DNA from: Thermoplasmata archaeon
GTDB taxonomy: Archaea > Thermoplasmatota > Thermoplasmata > Methanomassiliicoccales > Methanomethylophilaceae
Direction: 5' to 3'
Length of the DNA stretch: 64,000 nucleotides
Assembly: GCA_015063185.1 (NCBI GenBank)
Contig: SUSY01000001.1
Span: 35,165 to 99,164 of the forward strand
Of the stretch, positions 45,178-53,009 are shown in pieces. How positions within the stretch are numbered: position 1 is the first letter of the stretch; every line of letters starts with the position of its first letter. A model generated the notes under the pieces. It saw nothing but the letters and a program-made list of their open reading frames with translations, had not been told where the DNA came from and did no database searches. The position numbers and the translations under genes were made by a program.

Positions 45178-47166
45178 TCACCACTTGATTTTCTTGTTGT
45201 AATGATTCCTTACGATTGAAGCCGCAATGAACATACCCAGTACGATGATGAGCAACACGGTAGCTGTACCGTACTGTGCACCGGTCGCCCCGGGAACCTC
45301 GGCTGCGAGATAGTAAAGGTGATATGGTAATGCCATCACAGGTTCCAACAAGGAACCTGCCAACTCAGGTTGGTATGCGACTGCCGCCGTGAACATGATC
45401 GGTGCAGTCTCCCCTGCGGCACGCCCGATTGCAAGGATGGAGCCCGTGATCGTACCGCCCATTGCAGCAGGAAGTACCACTTTGTAAGTGGTCTGCCACT
45501 TGGTCGCACCCATCGCTCTGGATGCCTCGCGGAGCTCCCTTGGAACGGTCATGAGTGCCTCCTCTGTGGTCCTAATGATCACAGGCACGATCATGAACGC
45601 GAGTGCCAGACATCCCGCGAGTAAGGATTGGCCCATACCGAGTGCGATTACGAGGAAGGTCAATCCGAACAGACCGAACACGACGGATGGTGTTCCATTC
45701 AGGATGTCTATGGCTTCCCTGATGATCCTGTTCAACTTACTGTCCTTGGAGTACTCGACAAGATAGATTCCCGTGAGGATACCGAATGGCGATGCGATCA
45801 CCGCTGTTCCGACGATGAGTTCCAAAGTACCCACGATCGCAGGGAATATGCCTCCCGATGCCCCACCATCCTCAGGAAACTGGGTCAGGAACTCCATACT
45901 GAGGTATGGAACCCCGTTGACAAGGATGTATCCGATGATTGCCACCAGGATTCCAATGACGACGACCATGTTGATCATCAATGCACAGACTGCGACCCCC
46001 TGCCTTCCATTCGGATCCAGTCCGTTCAACATATGGGGGATGATGACAGCGAACAGTGCCAGAACCAGTGCGAACACCAACGCCATCATGTCCCCTACGA
46101 AGAGGGAGGAGAACATCCAACCTGCTATGAATACAAGTGCCAGGAATCCGGCCCTCATCATTGTTCCCTTATTGCGATGCCAAGAATCCGACATCATAAC
46201 GATGGGCCTGGAATCGCCGAAGATACGATGGATCAAAGTAGATTTCGGATCGAATCCGGTGAACTTACGGCGCGTTCTATTGATGACGATACGTGCAAGG
46301 AGGTTCACTGCAAGGACCATCACCATGAGAACGAGTGCCAGCATGAACAACGCGGAATAGTGTGCGGAACCTACGGCCACTTCGGGCATCTCGAGTGCCA
46401 GCGTTCCGGTTATAGTACTGATCAGAGAGAACACGTTCCATAGGGGATTCGGAATGAGCGCGGAGTTTCCGGAGACCATCATCACGGCCATGGTCTCGCC
46501 GATCGCCCTCCCGATGCCGAGTGTGACCGCAGCGGAGATGCCGGAAATGGCCGCGGGTACTACCACTTTGTAAGTGGTCTGCCACTTAGTAGCACCCATC
46601 CCCAGAGACGCCTCCCTGAAGGACTGCGGAACCGAATGGATCGCATCCTCCGATACTGAAATAATGGTGGGCAAGGCCATGATACCTAAAAGGATGGAGG
46701 ATGCCAACCAGGAGGACCCATAGAGCAGGTGATTGGGAAACAGATCAATCAATATCGGTAACAACACCAACAATCCGAAGAAACCGTACACGACCGATGG
46801 GATTCCCGCGAACACTTCACAAACGGGCTTCAATCTGTTACAAAGCTTCGGCGACGAGAACTCGGAGATGTAGACGGCCGCTGCCAGCCCTACGGGGAAT
46901 GCGAAGACCATCGCACCCAGGGTTACCAACACGGTTCCGAGAACTATGGCCAATGCACCATATGCGCCCTCGTCTGGATTCCACTCGGTACTGAAAAGGA
47001 ACTCTGTGATGGAAGTGTACGAAAGCACATCCACTCCATTGAAACCGATGAATCCGATAATTAGAATGATGATTAATACAGTCAAGAAAGCTACAGCGGT
47101 GAGGGCATATCTCATCAGAACATCGTTCCTCTGACCAGGAGCCATATCACGAACGTTGAATCTCAT
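45178..47166 (-). CDS. pstCA: PstC-PstA fused phosphate permease
   Basis: A 662-residue protein with about 12 TM helices in two halves. Residues 1 to about 310 match PstC (EVFAGIPSVVYGFFGL, then EASLGMGATKWQTTYKVVVPAA, GIGRAIGETMAVMMVSGN); residues about 335-662 match PstA (DILNGTPSVVFGLFGL, EASRAMGATKWQTTYKVVLPAA, AIGRAAGETAPIMFTAA). Each half has its own EAA loop that contacts PstB. The two are normally separate genes. The reading frame is continuous with a hydrophobic linker region in between. The DNA coding the two EAA loops is nearly identical over 39 bp (45475-45513 and 46561-46599). Confidence 0.94.
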   Translation of the reverse strand: MRFNVRDMAPGQRNDVLMRYALTAVAFLTVLIIILIIGFIGFNGVDVLSYTSITEFLFSTEWNPDEGAYGALAIVLGTVLVTLGAMVFAFPVGLAAAVYISEFSSPKLCNRLKPVCEVFAGIPSVVYGFFGLLVLLPILIDLFPNHLLYGSSWLASSILLGIMALPTIISVSEDAIHSVPQSFREASLGMGATKWQTTYKVVVPAAISGISAAVTLGIGRAIGETMAVMMVSGNSALIPNPLWNVFSLISTITGTLALEMPEVAVGSAHYSALFMLALVLMVMVLAVNLLARIVINRTRRKFTGFDPKSTLIHRIFGDSRPIVMMSDSWHRNKGTMMRAGFLALVFIAGWMFSSLFVGDMMALVFALVLALFAVIIPHMLNGLDPNGRQGVAVCALMINMVVVIGILVAIIGYILVNGVPYLSMEFLTQFPEDGGASGGIFPAIVGTLELIVGTAVIASPFGILTGIYLVEYSKDSKLNRIIREAIDILNGTPSVVFGLFGLTFLVIALGMGQSLLAGCLALAFMIVPVIIRTTEEALMTVPRELREASRAMGATKWQTTYKVVLPAAMGGTITGSILAIGRAAGETAPIMFTAAVAYQPELAGSLLEPVMALPYHLYYLAAEVPGATGAQYGTATVLLIIVLGMFIAASIVRNHYNKKIKW
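45475..45513. repeat. Copy 1 of a 39-bp repeat in pstCA (PstA-half EAA loop)
   Basis: Matches 46561-46599 in 37 of 39 bases by eye and encodes the same segment GATKWQTTYKVV on the minus strand. Identity at synonymous positions is higher than the protein match needs. Confidence 0.8.
46561..46599. repeat. Copy 2 of a 39-bp repeat in pstCA (PstC-half EAA loop)
   Basis: Partner of 45475-45513, 1.1 kb apart in direct orientation, two mismatches seen. Recombination between them would delete the linker and much of both halves but keep the frame. Confidence 0.8.
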
Positions 47167-47175
47167 AACAACACC

Positions 47176-48030
47176 TCAAATGGACTCCAACTGCCCAATA
47201 CTGACATAGCCGATCGCCCCTGTCGCTATCCTCACGGCACCGATGACTCCGCCCGATGAATTGTATTTGACAACATCCTCTTTCATGGTCCAATCCGAAC
47301 CCATGGCTTTGTCGAAACATTCTCTGGTTCCGGAGGAATCGTCACGTGCTATCACCGCGATGGTAGTATCTGTGCCGCCAACCTCTTTCCAATTGGTTAT
47401 CTCTCCACTATAGATGGCAGAAATCTGCTCGAGTGTGAGGTTATCTACACCTGCCCCATTGACGATAACGGCCACCCCATCCTTACCGATGTGTGTGGGA
47501 ACCAATCCCTTCTCAATCTCACTGGATTTCAGATTCCTTGAGCACATACCGATGTCGAACTGTCCATTGATGGTATTGCTTGCACCTACACCGGATCCCC
47601 CGCCGGATACATTCACGTTGATTCCGAACCTGTCCTTGTACGCATCTGCCAGTCTCATCATGGTAGCCTGAACGGATGTTGAACCACCAACATTGATGGT
47701 CTGTACACCATTGGATGAGGGGACATCATATCCTGTGCGTTCCTCATCGGGCAGCGGTACGAACTCCTCTGCGACGATGCTCTGACCCTCGTCGCTTGTG
47801 ATCCAATCAATGAAACAGGCCACATTACCTGTCGGTATACCCATCGTACAAATGATCAAATTCCTTTGAATCTCGTATGAAGCATCGAGGACATTCTCTT
47901 CTGTAGGTTCCACCCCATCGATAGTCAAAACATTCAATTCCGCATCATCGACATCCGAAAAAAGAAAAACGCCGATGGATGAAAACATGATAATCGCAAA
48001 GACGAAAGTCACCAGATTCTTCCTATCCAA
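47176..48030 (-). CDS. pstS: Circularly permuted phosphate-binding protein PstS
   Basis: A 284-residue PstS-type protein with segments in swapped order. An N-terminal anchor helix (residues 6-25) is followed by what is normally the C-terminal part: LTIDGVEPTEENVLDASYEI, then FIDWITSDEGQSIVAEEFVPL (about 34-93). A linker of some 18 residues leads to the usual N-terminal part INVGGSTSVQ (near 112), GGGSGVG (phosphate loop), DIGMCSR, EITNWKEVGG, DDSSGTRE and finally AIGYVSIG at the very end. All phosphate-contact motifs are present, so it should bind phosphate. No lipobox Cys; anchored by the N-terminal helix outside the membrane. Nine bases before pstCA, first gene of the operon. Confidence 0.93.
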   Translation of the reverse strand: MDRKNLVTFVFAIIMFSSIGVFLFSDVDDAELNVLTIDGVEPTEENVLDASYEIQRNLIICTMGIPTGNVACFIDWITSDEGQSIVAEEFVPLPDEERTGYDVPSSNGVQTINVGGSTSVQATMMRLADAYKDRFGINVNVSGGGSGVGASNTINGQFDIGMCSRNLKSSEIEKGLVPTHIGKDGVAVIVNGAGVDNLTLEQISAIYSGEITNWKEVGGTDTTIAVIARDDSSGTRECFDKAMGSDWTMKEDVVKYNSSGGVIGAVRIATGAIGYVSIGQLESI

Positions 48031-48308
48031 ATTCTTGCCTCGGTACGTACTCCGGATTTTTCAATATATACGTTATCGATATAATATATTGATTACTATG
48101 TAAATCTATATTTTATATATAATTATATATAGATAATCATAATTTATATACTCCGAAGAAATTCCAAAATGGAATTGGGCCCAATTATACAGAACCCAAA
48201 AATCTGGAAATCATTAGAAAAAACAATCGGGTCGGCCACAATATTCCTCGAAGGGATGATATATATGCCTATATAGATTGGAATCAATCGTACACGCGAG
48301 GCATATCG
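48031..48308. promoter_or_regulatory. AT-rich divergent pst control region
   Basis: The 278 bp between pstS (minus) and the AbrB-PhoU gene (plus) contain a 100-bp block (48055-48155) that is almost pure A/T. Within it TATATATAATTATATATA (48114-48131) is a perfect palindrome nested in ATCTATAT (48104-48111) and ATATAGAT (48127-48134). A second perfect palindrome, AATTGGGCCCAATT, is at 48173-48186. AATATATACG near 48063 suits a pstS TATA box; GATATATATG near 48258 suits the plus-strand gene. These are plausible phosphate-control operators, possibly bound by the adjacent AbrB-PhoU protein. Confidence 0.6.
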
Positions 48309-49310
48309 ATGGAGATCAGAAAGATTCAAGTCACAGGCGGATCCTCATTTATGGTCACACTTCCAAAGGAATGGGCGGAATCCGTTGGCATAAAGAAGAA
48401 CGCGTCTGTTGGCCTACTCCCCCAATCCGACGGTTGTTTGATGATCTGCCCCGAAGGTTCCTCCACATCACAGACTCACTCGACCAAACTAATCGATGTC
48501 ACCGATATCCATGATATGACCTTATTCTACAGACAATTGATCGGCGCCTACATCGCAGGACATAGCACCATCGAAATCCGCTCGGAAACCGGACTAAGGA
48601 CCACCATCACGAGCGTGGCATCCAATTTCGTTCAAATCGCCATCGGCCTAGAGATCCTTGAGGAGGACGATATACACATCGTCATCAAGGACCTGATCAA
48701 TCAGGACGAACTCAGACCCATCAAATCCATCGAAAGAATGAAGATCCTTGTTAGGAACATGTTGAACGATGTCCTGAATGCTCTGGATAAAAAGGATCCG
48801 AAGTACCTGGAGGACATGGAAAACCGTGATCTCGAGATCGACAGATTGAATTGGCTAATCTCCAGACAGGTGAACATACACCAGAAGGATGTGACCATAT
48901 CGAGAAGGCTCGGTGCGGACATCATGACGATATCAAGATGCGGAACCGTCAGTAAGACCATCGAAAGGATAGGTGACCATGCGATCGTCCTTTCCAAGAA
49001 CCTCCGTTCCCTAATCGAGGATGACAGTACCAACATAGTGGACGCAGAGATCGTGGCCACTGGAAGAGATGTGGTCACACTGTTCTCCGATTCGATCGCG
49101 ACGTGGGTTGCCAAGGATATGGTCGTGGCCAATGAGTGTATCACCAGGGGTGAGGAACTGGTATCGAAATCGATTTCTATCTCAGCGATGTCGGAGAATC
49201 TTGAAGGAAAGGGAGCATTGGCTGCCAAGATCATAGCTGAGAGCGTGAAGAGAATCGCGGAATACAGCATGGACATCTCGGAGATGACCATCAACGCTGC
49301 AATGGAGTGA
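48309..49310 (+). CDS. AbrB-type DNA-binding plus PhoU-domain regulator
   Basis: A 333-residue protein with an N-terminal SpoVT/AbrB swapped-hairpin domain (EIRKIQVTGGSSFMVTLPKEWAESVGI, residues 2-28 and on to about 50) and a C-terminal PhoU-like helical part with KTIERIGDHAIVLSKNL and RIAEYSMDISEM. This archaeal architecture is believed to regulate phosphate genes at the transcription level. It is divergent from pstS across the palindromic spacer, the expected place for such a regulator. A PRC-barrel gene follows after 7 bp. Confidence 0.92.
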   Translation: MEIRKIQVTGGSSFMVTLPKEWAESVGIKKNASVGLLPQSDGCLMICPEGSSTSQTHSTKLIDVTDIHDMTLFYRQLIGAYIAGHSTIEIRSETGLRTTITSVASNFVQIAIGLEILEEDDIHIVIKDLINQDELRPIKSIERMKILVRNMLNDVLNALDKKDPKYLEDMENRDLEIDRLNWLISRQVNIHQKDVTISRRLGADIMTISRCGTVSKTIERIGDHAIVLSKNLRSLIEDDSTNIVDAEIVATGRDVVTLFSDSIATWVAKDMVVANECITRGEELVSKSISISAMSENLEGKGALAAKIIAESVKRIAEYSMDISEMTINAAME

Positions 49311-49317
49311 TAGACGT

Positions 49318-49581
49318 ATGATGGATGAAACAGGCGACATAATCGGATTGAACGTCTACACCCCAAAGGGAATATTCGTTGGAAAAGTATCGGAAATGGG
49401 TTTTGACCTGGCCAATCGTTGTGTGGATGGCCTGATAGTGAAGGATGTCAACCCCGTATTGGCGGAACACGGCATAGTCATCAACATCCCCTACTCCTGG
49501 ATATCCGCAATAGGTGATGTGGTCCTACTGAAGAGATTCCCCGAGAAGATACTCAGAGACGGAACTCTTCAGGGACTGTGA
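49318..49581 (+). CDS. PRC-barrel domain protein, 87 aa
   Basis: A small beta-barrel protein (DIIGLNVYTPKGIFVGKVSEMGFDLANRCVDGLIVKDVN, then INIPYSWISAIGDVVLLKRFPEKI). It has the archaeal PRC-barrel pattern GxxVYTxxGxxVGxV. Cotranscribed with the AbrB-PhoU regulator (7-bp gap), which suggests a regulatory or ligand-sensing partner role; this is inference. Its end overlaps the convergent HD gene by 29 bp. Confidence 0.85.
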   Translation: MMDETGDIIGLNVYTPKGIFVGKVSEMGFDLANRCVDGLIVKDVNPVLAEHGIVINIPYSWISAIGDVVLLKRFPEKILRDGTLQGL

Positions 49582-50155
49582 ACGGTGCACATGCACCCTT
49601 CATCTGCGGATACTCACCTAAACGTTCCACCAGAACATCGAGGTCCTCGCCATACAGGTCCGAGAGCTCCCTGTGCAATGCCTCCATCCTGTCGGCACCG
49701 CGATCCGAACCCTTGTTCCTGAGACGGTCCACGGAATAGTCGTGAGTCACCAAACGATTGTCGCTGACCATATTGTCTGCATGCGCAACTATCTTCTGCT
49801 CTATGGTCCGGGGGATATAATCGCCACTGGGGAGTCCGAATCCTATCGCGTCCTCCACATCCAAACCAGCACCGGTGTGTCTACGAACGATCTCGGCCAC
49901 CTCATCCGGGAGGTCCAACTCACGGACTATCCCGTACCCGATCAGAGCATGCTCTATGGAATGCGTGACCGAACGACCGATGTCGTGGAGCAAGGCACCG
50001 GCGCGAAGCAGGCTCCTGTCGCAATCTATCCTCTCGGCGAAGGCTTCCGCCATGGTGCAGACCGTACAACAGTGCACGATCACGCGCCTCTTACAACCTG
50101 CCTCCTCCAGAAGACGAATGCACTCCTCTTCACTGGGGTAGATCCTTGTTGACAA
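49553..50155 (-). CDS. HD-domain hydrolase (TIGR00295 type)
   Basis: A 200-residue metal-dependent phosphohydrolase: first His in RVIVHCCTVCTMAEAFA, HDIG at 57-60, and the later metal Asp in VAHADNMV. This archaeal family is uncharacterised; substrate may be a nucleotide or nucleic-acid end. It starts with TTG at 50155, 26 bp inside the end of trm56, with a GGGG-containing site upstream; no ATG is available before the conserved part. Coupled to trm56. Confidence 0.85.
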   Translation of the reverse strand: MSTRIYPSEEECIRLLEEAGCKRRVIVHCCTVCTMAEAFAERIDCDRSLLRAGALLHDIGRSVTHSIEHALIGYGIVRELDLPDEVAEIVRRHTGAGLDVEDAIGFGLPSGDYIPRTIEQKIVAHADNMVSDNRLVTHDYSVDRLRNKGSDRGADRMEALHRELSDLYGEDLDVLVERLGEYPQMKGACAPFTVPEEFRL

Positions 50156-50654
50156 CGGTCTTCCCCCTTTCGTTGGGAATGACGGTCATCCTACCGTTAC
50201 GATCCTCGTAGAGCGCTTTGCCCTCGGTGAACCTATCGAGGAAGATGGCCAGTGCGGCGATCTCGGAATGGGGTTGATTTCCCACGGAGACATTGAAGTC
50301 CGCACGCTGGTAGACCTCTGGTGGAACCTTCTCGGCACCTACGAAGATCATGATGTCCTCATCCTTGGGAATGTTCGGTAATGCCTCATCGACCCTTGAA
50401 CCATACATGGTCAGATGGACGACCTTCCCTTTGAAATCCCTGAGGACATCCTTCCACTTCACACCGGTCTGGATAGTATAATCCCCTCCGAAACGTCCCA
50501 CGACGCTACGGATGTTCTCCTCCAGAACAGGGTCGGGCGTATCGATGTAGATCCCCTTAGCACCAAGTGCCCTGGAAGACAATGCGACGTGGGTTGTCAC
50601 GCGCTTGTCCCTATCGGGACGGTGCCCTATCCTCATAATCCAAATGTTGGCCAT
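50130..50654 (-). CDS. trm56: tRNA (cytidine(56)-2'-O)-methyltransferase Trm56
   Basis: A 174-residue SPOUT-class enzyme specific to archaea that methylates the ribose of C56 in the T loop. The N-terminus IWIMRIGHRPDRDKRVTTHVALSSRALGA, then VHLTMYGSRVDEALP and the knotted SAM-site region IFVGAEKVPPEVY and NVSVGNQPHSEIAALAIFLDR are diagnostic. It lies nine bases after an ArsR-like gene and overlaps the HD gene. Confidence 0.95.
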   Translation of the reverse strand: MANIWIMRIGHRPDRDKRVTTHVALSSRALGAKGIYIDTPDPVLEENIRSVVGRFGGDYTIQTGVKWKDVLRDFKGKVVHLTMYGSRVDEALPNIPKDEDIMIFVGAEKVPPEVYQRADFNVSVGNQPHSEIAALAIFLDRFTEGKALYEDRNGRMTVIPNERGKTVVNKDLPQ

Positions 50655-50663
50655 GATGCAGCC

Positions 50664-51164
50664 TTACTCCTCACGCTTGATCTCGATCCTGTGACCACGG
50701 AAGTCCATCTTGACGGACCTGCGGACAAGACTCTTCAACATCGTAGCGGTGAATCCCAACGCCTCTGCCACATCGCCGGAGAATTTTCCATCCTTTCCGA
50801 CCTCTGCGAGGATCTTTGCCTCGACCTCTGCGTACTCCTCATCACCCATCATAGCTGCTGCGAGAACATCGCTGATCTCGTAAACTGGCCACTGTGCGTT
50901 GATGTGGAAAGATGTGTAGAATGTATGATAGGACTTCTCGGGATAGTTTCCGCCTGTGGACATCCACCTACTCTCGACAAGCTTCATCTTATCGAAGAAG
51001 ATGATGGCTTCCCTTCCCTCTGGACCGAACTTCTCCTCGATCTCATCGGCGGTTCTCCATTCCAAGGTCACTTCCTTCAAAACATCCCTCTTTACGACGG
51101 TGTCGACAGATCTGAGCATGGGAACAAGTTCCGAGGGCTCATTGATGACCTTAATTCTATTCAT
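50664..51164 (-). CDS. ArsR-like winged-helix protein, 166 aa
   Basis: An N-terminal winged helix (KRDVLKEVTLEWRTADEIEEKFGPEGREAIIFFDKMKLVESRW, residues 25-68), a middle Trp/Tyr-rich part (YHTFYTSFHINAQWPVYEISD) and a C-terminal second HTH-like segment (FSGDVAEALGFTATMLKSLVRRS). The layout fits archaeal ArsR-family regulators that appear beside trm56. Ligand and targets unknown. Promoter lies in the 99-bp gap upstream (CTATAAATAGG near 51188-51198 gives a TATA-like element on the minus strand). Confidence 0.8.
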   Translation of the reverse strand: MNRIKVINEPSELVPMLRSVDTVVKRDVLKEVTLEWRTADEIEEKFGPEGREAIIFFDKMKLVESRWMSTGGNYPEKSYHTFYTSFHINAQWPVYEISDVLAAAMMGDEEYAEVEAKILAEVGKDGKFSGDVAEALGFTATMLKSLVRRSVKMDFRGHRIEIKREE

Positions 51165-51263
51165 GGCACTGGGTATGGGGTCGAGCCTATAAATAGGCGA
51201 TGATTGATTCGCGGAACTTCGAATCTGACATTACATTTTTGAACTACGACTGGTGTCGATTGG

Positions 51264-52160
51264 TCAGAGACCCAACAGACGCGCCATATTGTCGCCCAAT
51301 AGCTTATCCTTGACACTATCATTTCCGAAATCCAGGCTACGGATGATCTCGATGAACCTGGAACATGTAGTATGATTCTCATAGAGGGGGAAATCTGAAC
51401 CGAACACCACCCTGTCAGGGAACAGAGAAGTGACCTCATCCAACCTTTGACGGATCGTGTCCTTACCGTCAGGCATCCAACCCTGCAGTGCAGAACAATC
51501 CGTATAGACATTCTCATACTCCTGCATCAGAGGGATCAGCTCATCGTGGAACTTACCACCAAGATGGGCAACGATGATCTTGAGGTCAGGATGTCTTTCT
51601 GCCACAGCACTGAGATAGTTCGGATGACAATATTTCTCATCCAGAGGTGCCAACGCCATACCGGCATGGACCGTAACGGGCAGACCCAACTCTTCGATCT
51701 TACTCCAATATTGCTCATACTTTGGATCGTTAGGATAGAAACCTGACGCGGGATATACCTTCATACCTACTGGCTCATAGCTATCGTAGTAACGTTCGAT
51801 CTTCTCGATAGCATCCTTATGATTGGCATCCACGCCGGTGAAAAGAAGTAATCTATCATCTACCTGGCACTGATCATATAGCCATTGCATGTACTCATCA
51901 TTGGTCATCCTACCTTCATTGACCAGGCTGAAATCCGTGGCCAAAACGACGGCATAATCGAGTTTGGCACAATCCATCATCTCCGTGAGACCCTCCTTGA
52001 AACTGTCATAATCCGCGAATGGAATCTCGTCGTCCAATCCAAAATCGAACAAATCCCCATACAGTTCCTTCAACTTCCTGACCGGTTCAAGGTAATTTCT
52101 GATCGCATCATCCGGGAGCATCTCACGTTTCCAAATGTGGATGTGTGCATCAATGAGCAT
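51264..52160 (-). CDS. Amidohydrolase-family (ACMSD/amidohydrolase-2 type) metalloenzyme
   Basis: A 298-residue TIM-barrel protein: DAHIHIW at 4-10 (metal-binding HxH), KVYPASGFYPND, PVTVHAGMALAP, IIVAHLGGKFHDEL and FGSDFPLYENHT, which match the amidohydrolase-2 group (decarboxylases and hydrolases such as ACMSD and resorcylate decarboxylase relatives). Substrate unknown. Its promoter region upstream is ordinary. No neighbour suggests a pathway. Confidence 0.85.
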   Translation of the reverse strand: MLIDAHIHIWKREMLPDDAIRNYLEPVRKLKELYGDLFDFGLDDEIPFADYDSFKEGLTEMMDCAKLDYAVVLATDFSLVNEGRMTNDEYMQWLYDQCQVDDRLLLFTGVDANHKDAIEKIERYYDSYEPVGMKVYPASGFYPNDPKYEQYWSKIEELGLPVTVHAGMALAPLDEKYCHPNYLSAVAERHPDLKIIVAHLGGKFHDELIPLMQEYENVYTDCSALQGWMPDGKDTIRQRLDEVTSLFPDRVVFGSDFPLYENHTTCSRFIEIIRSLDFGNDSVKDKLLGDNMARLLGL

Positions 52161-52378
52161 GGAAAATCAATCATCATCGAATTATTTGAATACTCTTAGA
52201 AACAGAATCGGCTTCGATTGGAGAGGAAATCGTATGCACACGCCCAGGAGGTTTAAGCTATGACCATTGTACGATATACGCTCAACACTTGTAGCCAAAC
52301 GGACCTGAGGCATAAGTACACGTCCCAGCATCAAACACGCTTAACAACCTTTATTAAGGGTCTTGACAATCGCCATGT

Positions 52379-52543
52379 ATGTTCGGAAAGAAATCGAAGG
52401 CACCCGAGATGAGATATCAGTGCCTTGGATGCTACAAAACATTCAAGACAGAGCAGGAAGCACTTGACTGCTGCGGATCTTTCATTCAGGCCTGGAGAAC
52501 CAACTACAACAAATGGGGAAAGCAGCACTGGTACGGCAGGTGA
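52379..52543 (+). CDS. Small cysteine-pair protein, 54 aa
   Basis: A 54-codon gene, MFGKKSKAPEMRYQCLGCYK at the start and QAWRTNYNKWGKQHWYGR at the end, with CLGC at 15-18 and a CC pair at 31-32, arranged like a small zinc ribbon or knuckle. It is basic and aromatic-rich at the C-terminus. TTTATTA at about 52350-52356 lies 25 bp before the ATG, so the transcript would be leaderless, and a series of T-runs follows the stop. Function unknown; a nucleic-acid or ribosome partner is possible. Confidence 0.72.
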   Translation: MFGKKSKAPEMRYQCLGCYKTFKTEQEALDCCGSFIQAWRTNYNKWGKQHWYGR

Positions 52544-52549
52544 AGCCTA

Positions 52550-52600
52550 CTTTTAATCCCCAAACATCTTTTTAATCATACTTTTCACAATTTTCAACAA
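52550..52600 (+). terminator. T-tract cluster after the 54-aa gene
   Basis: Four T-runs (CTTTTAA, CTTTTTAA, CTTTTCA, ATTTTCA) lie within 50 bp after the stop and before the next gene, matching the oligo-T signals used by archaeal RNA polymerase for termination. Confidence 0.55.
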
Positions 52601-52613
52601 AGCGGGCCGAGAT

Positions 52614-52934
52614 ATGGACGGAGAAGATATCACCATAAACAAGATCGAAGAGGATCTCAACCTGCTGATCCGTCACATCAAGATGCTTCGTGTAACGAAA
52701 GAGAACCAACCCATCGGCATCATCAGATTGTCAGAGATGACAGACATTCCAAAACATAAGATTCGGTATTCCCTCAGACTTCTGGAAAAGGACGGTGTCA
52801 TCGCACCATCTCCCGGAGGGGCGATCGTCACAGACAAGTACGAATCATATATGAGGGATATTCTGGAATACATGTCCAAACTTCGCGACTCCGTCACCAT
52901 TGTTGAAGGGATGCTGAGAGATGCGCTTGAATGA
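52614..52934 (+). CDS. Small winged-helix protein, 106 aa
   Basis: Residues about 30-75 form a winged helix (PIGIIRLSEMTDIPKHKIRYSLRLLEKDGVIAPSPGGAIVT). The N-terminus is acidic and helical, and the C-terminus (YMRDILEYMSKLRDSVTIVEGMLRDALE) is a probable dimerising helix. It resembles small conserved archaeal HTH proteins of unknown role. It precedes tRNA-Asn by 75 bp. Confidence 0.75.
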   Translation: MDGEDITINKIEEDLNLLIRHIKMLRVTKENQPIGIIRLSEMTDIPKHKIRYSLRLLEKDGVIAPSPGGAIVTDKYESYMRDILEYMSKLRDSVTIVEGMLRDALE

Positions 52935-52976
52935 CAGGTCCATTCGATTCAACGCGACAAAAATCACAAACAAAAA

Positions 52977-52986
52977 ATATTTATAT
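52977..52986 (+). promoter_or_regulatory. TATA-like box of tRNA-Asn
   Basis: TATTTATATT, preceded by an A-rich stretch, ends 24 bp before the mature tRNA 5' end, as expected for an archaeal TBP site. Confidence 0.65.
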
Positions 52987-53009
52987 TGAACACCCAATGC
53001 GAGTGTTAG

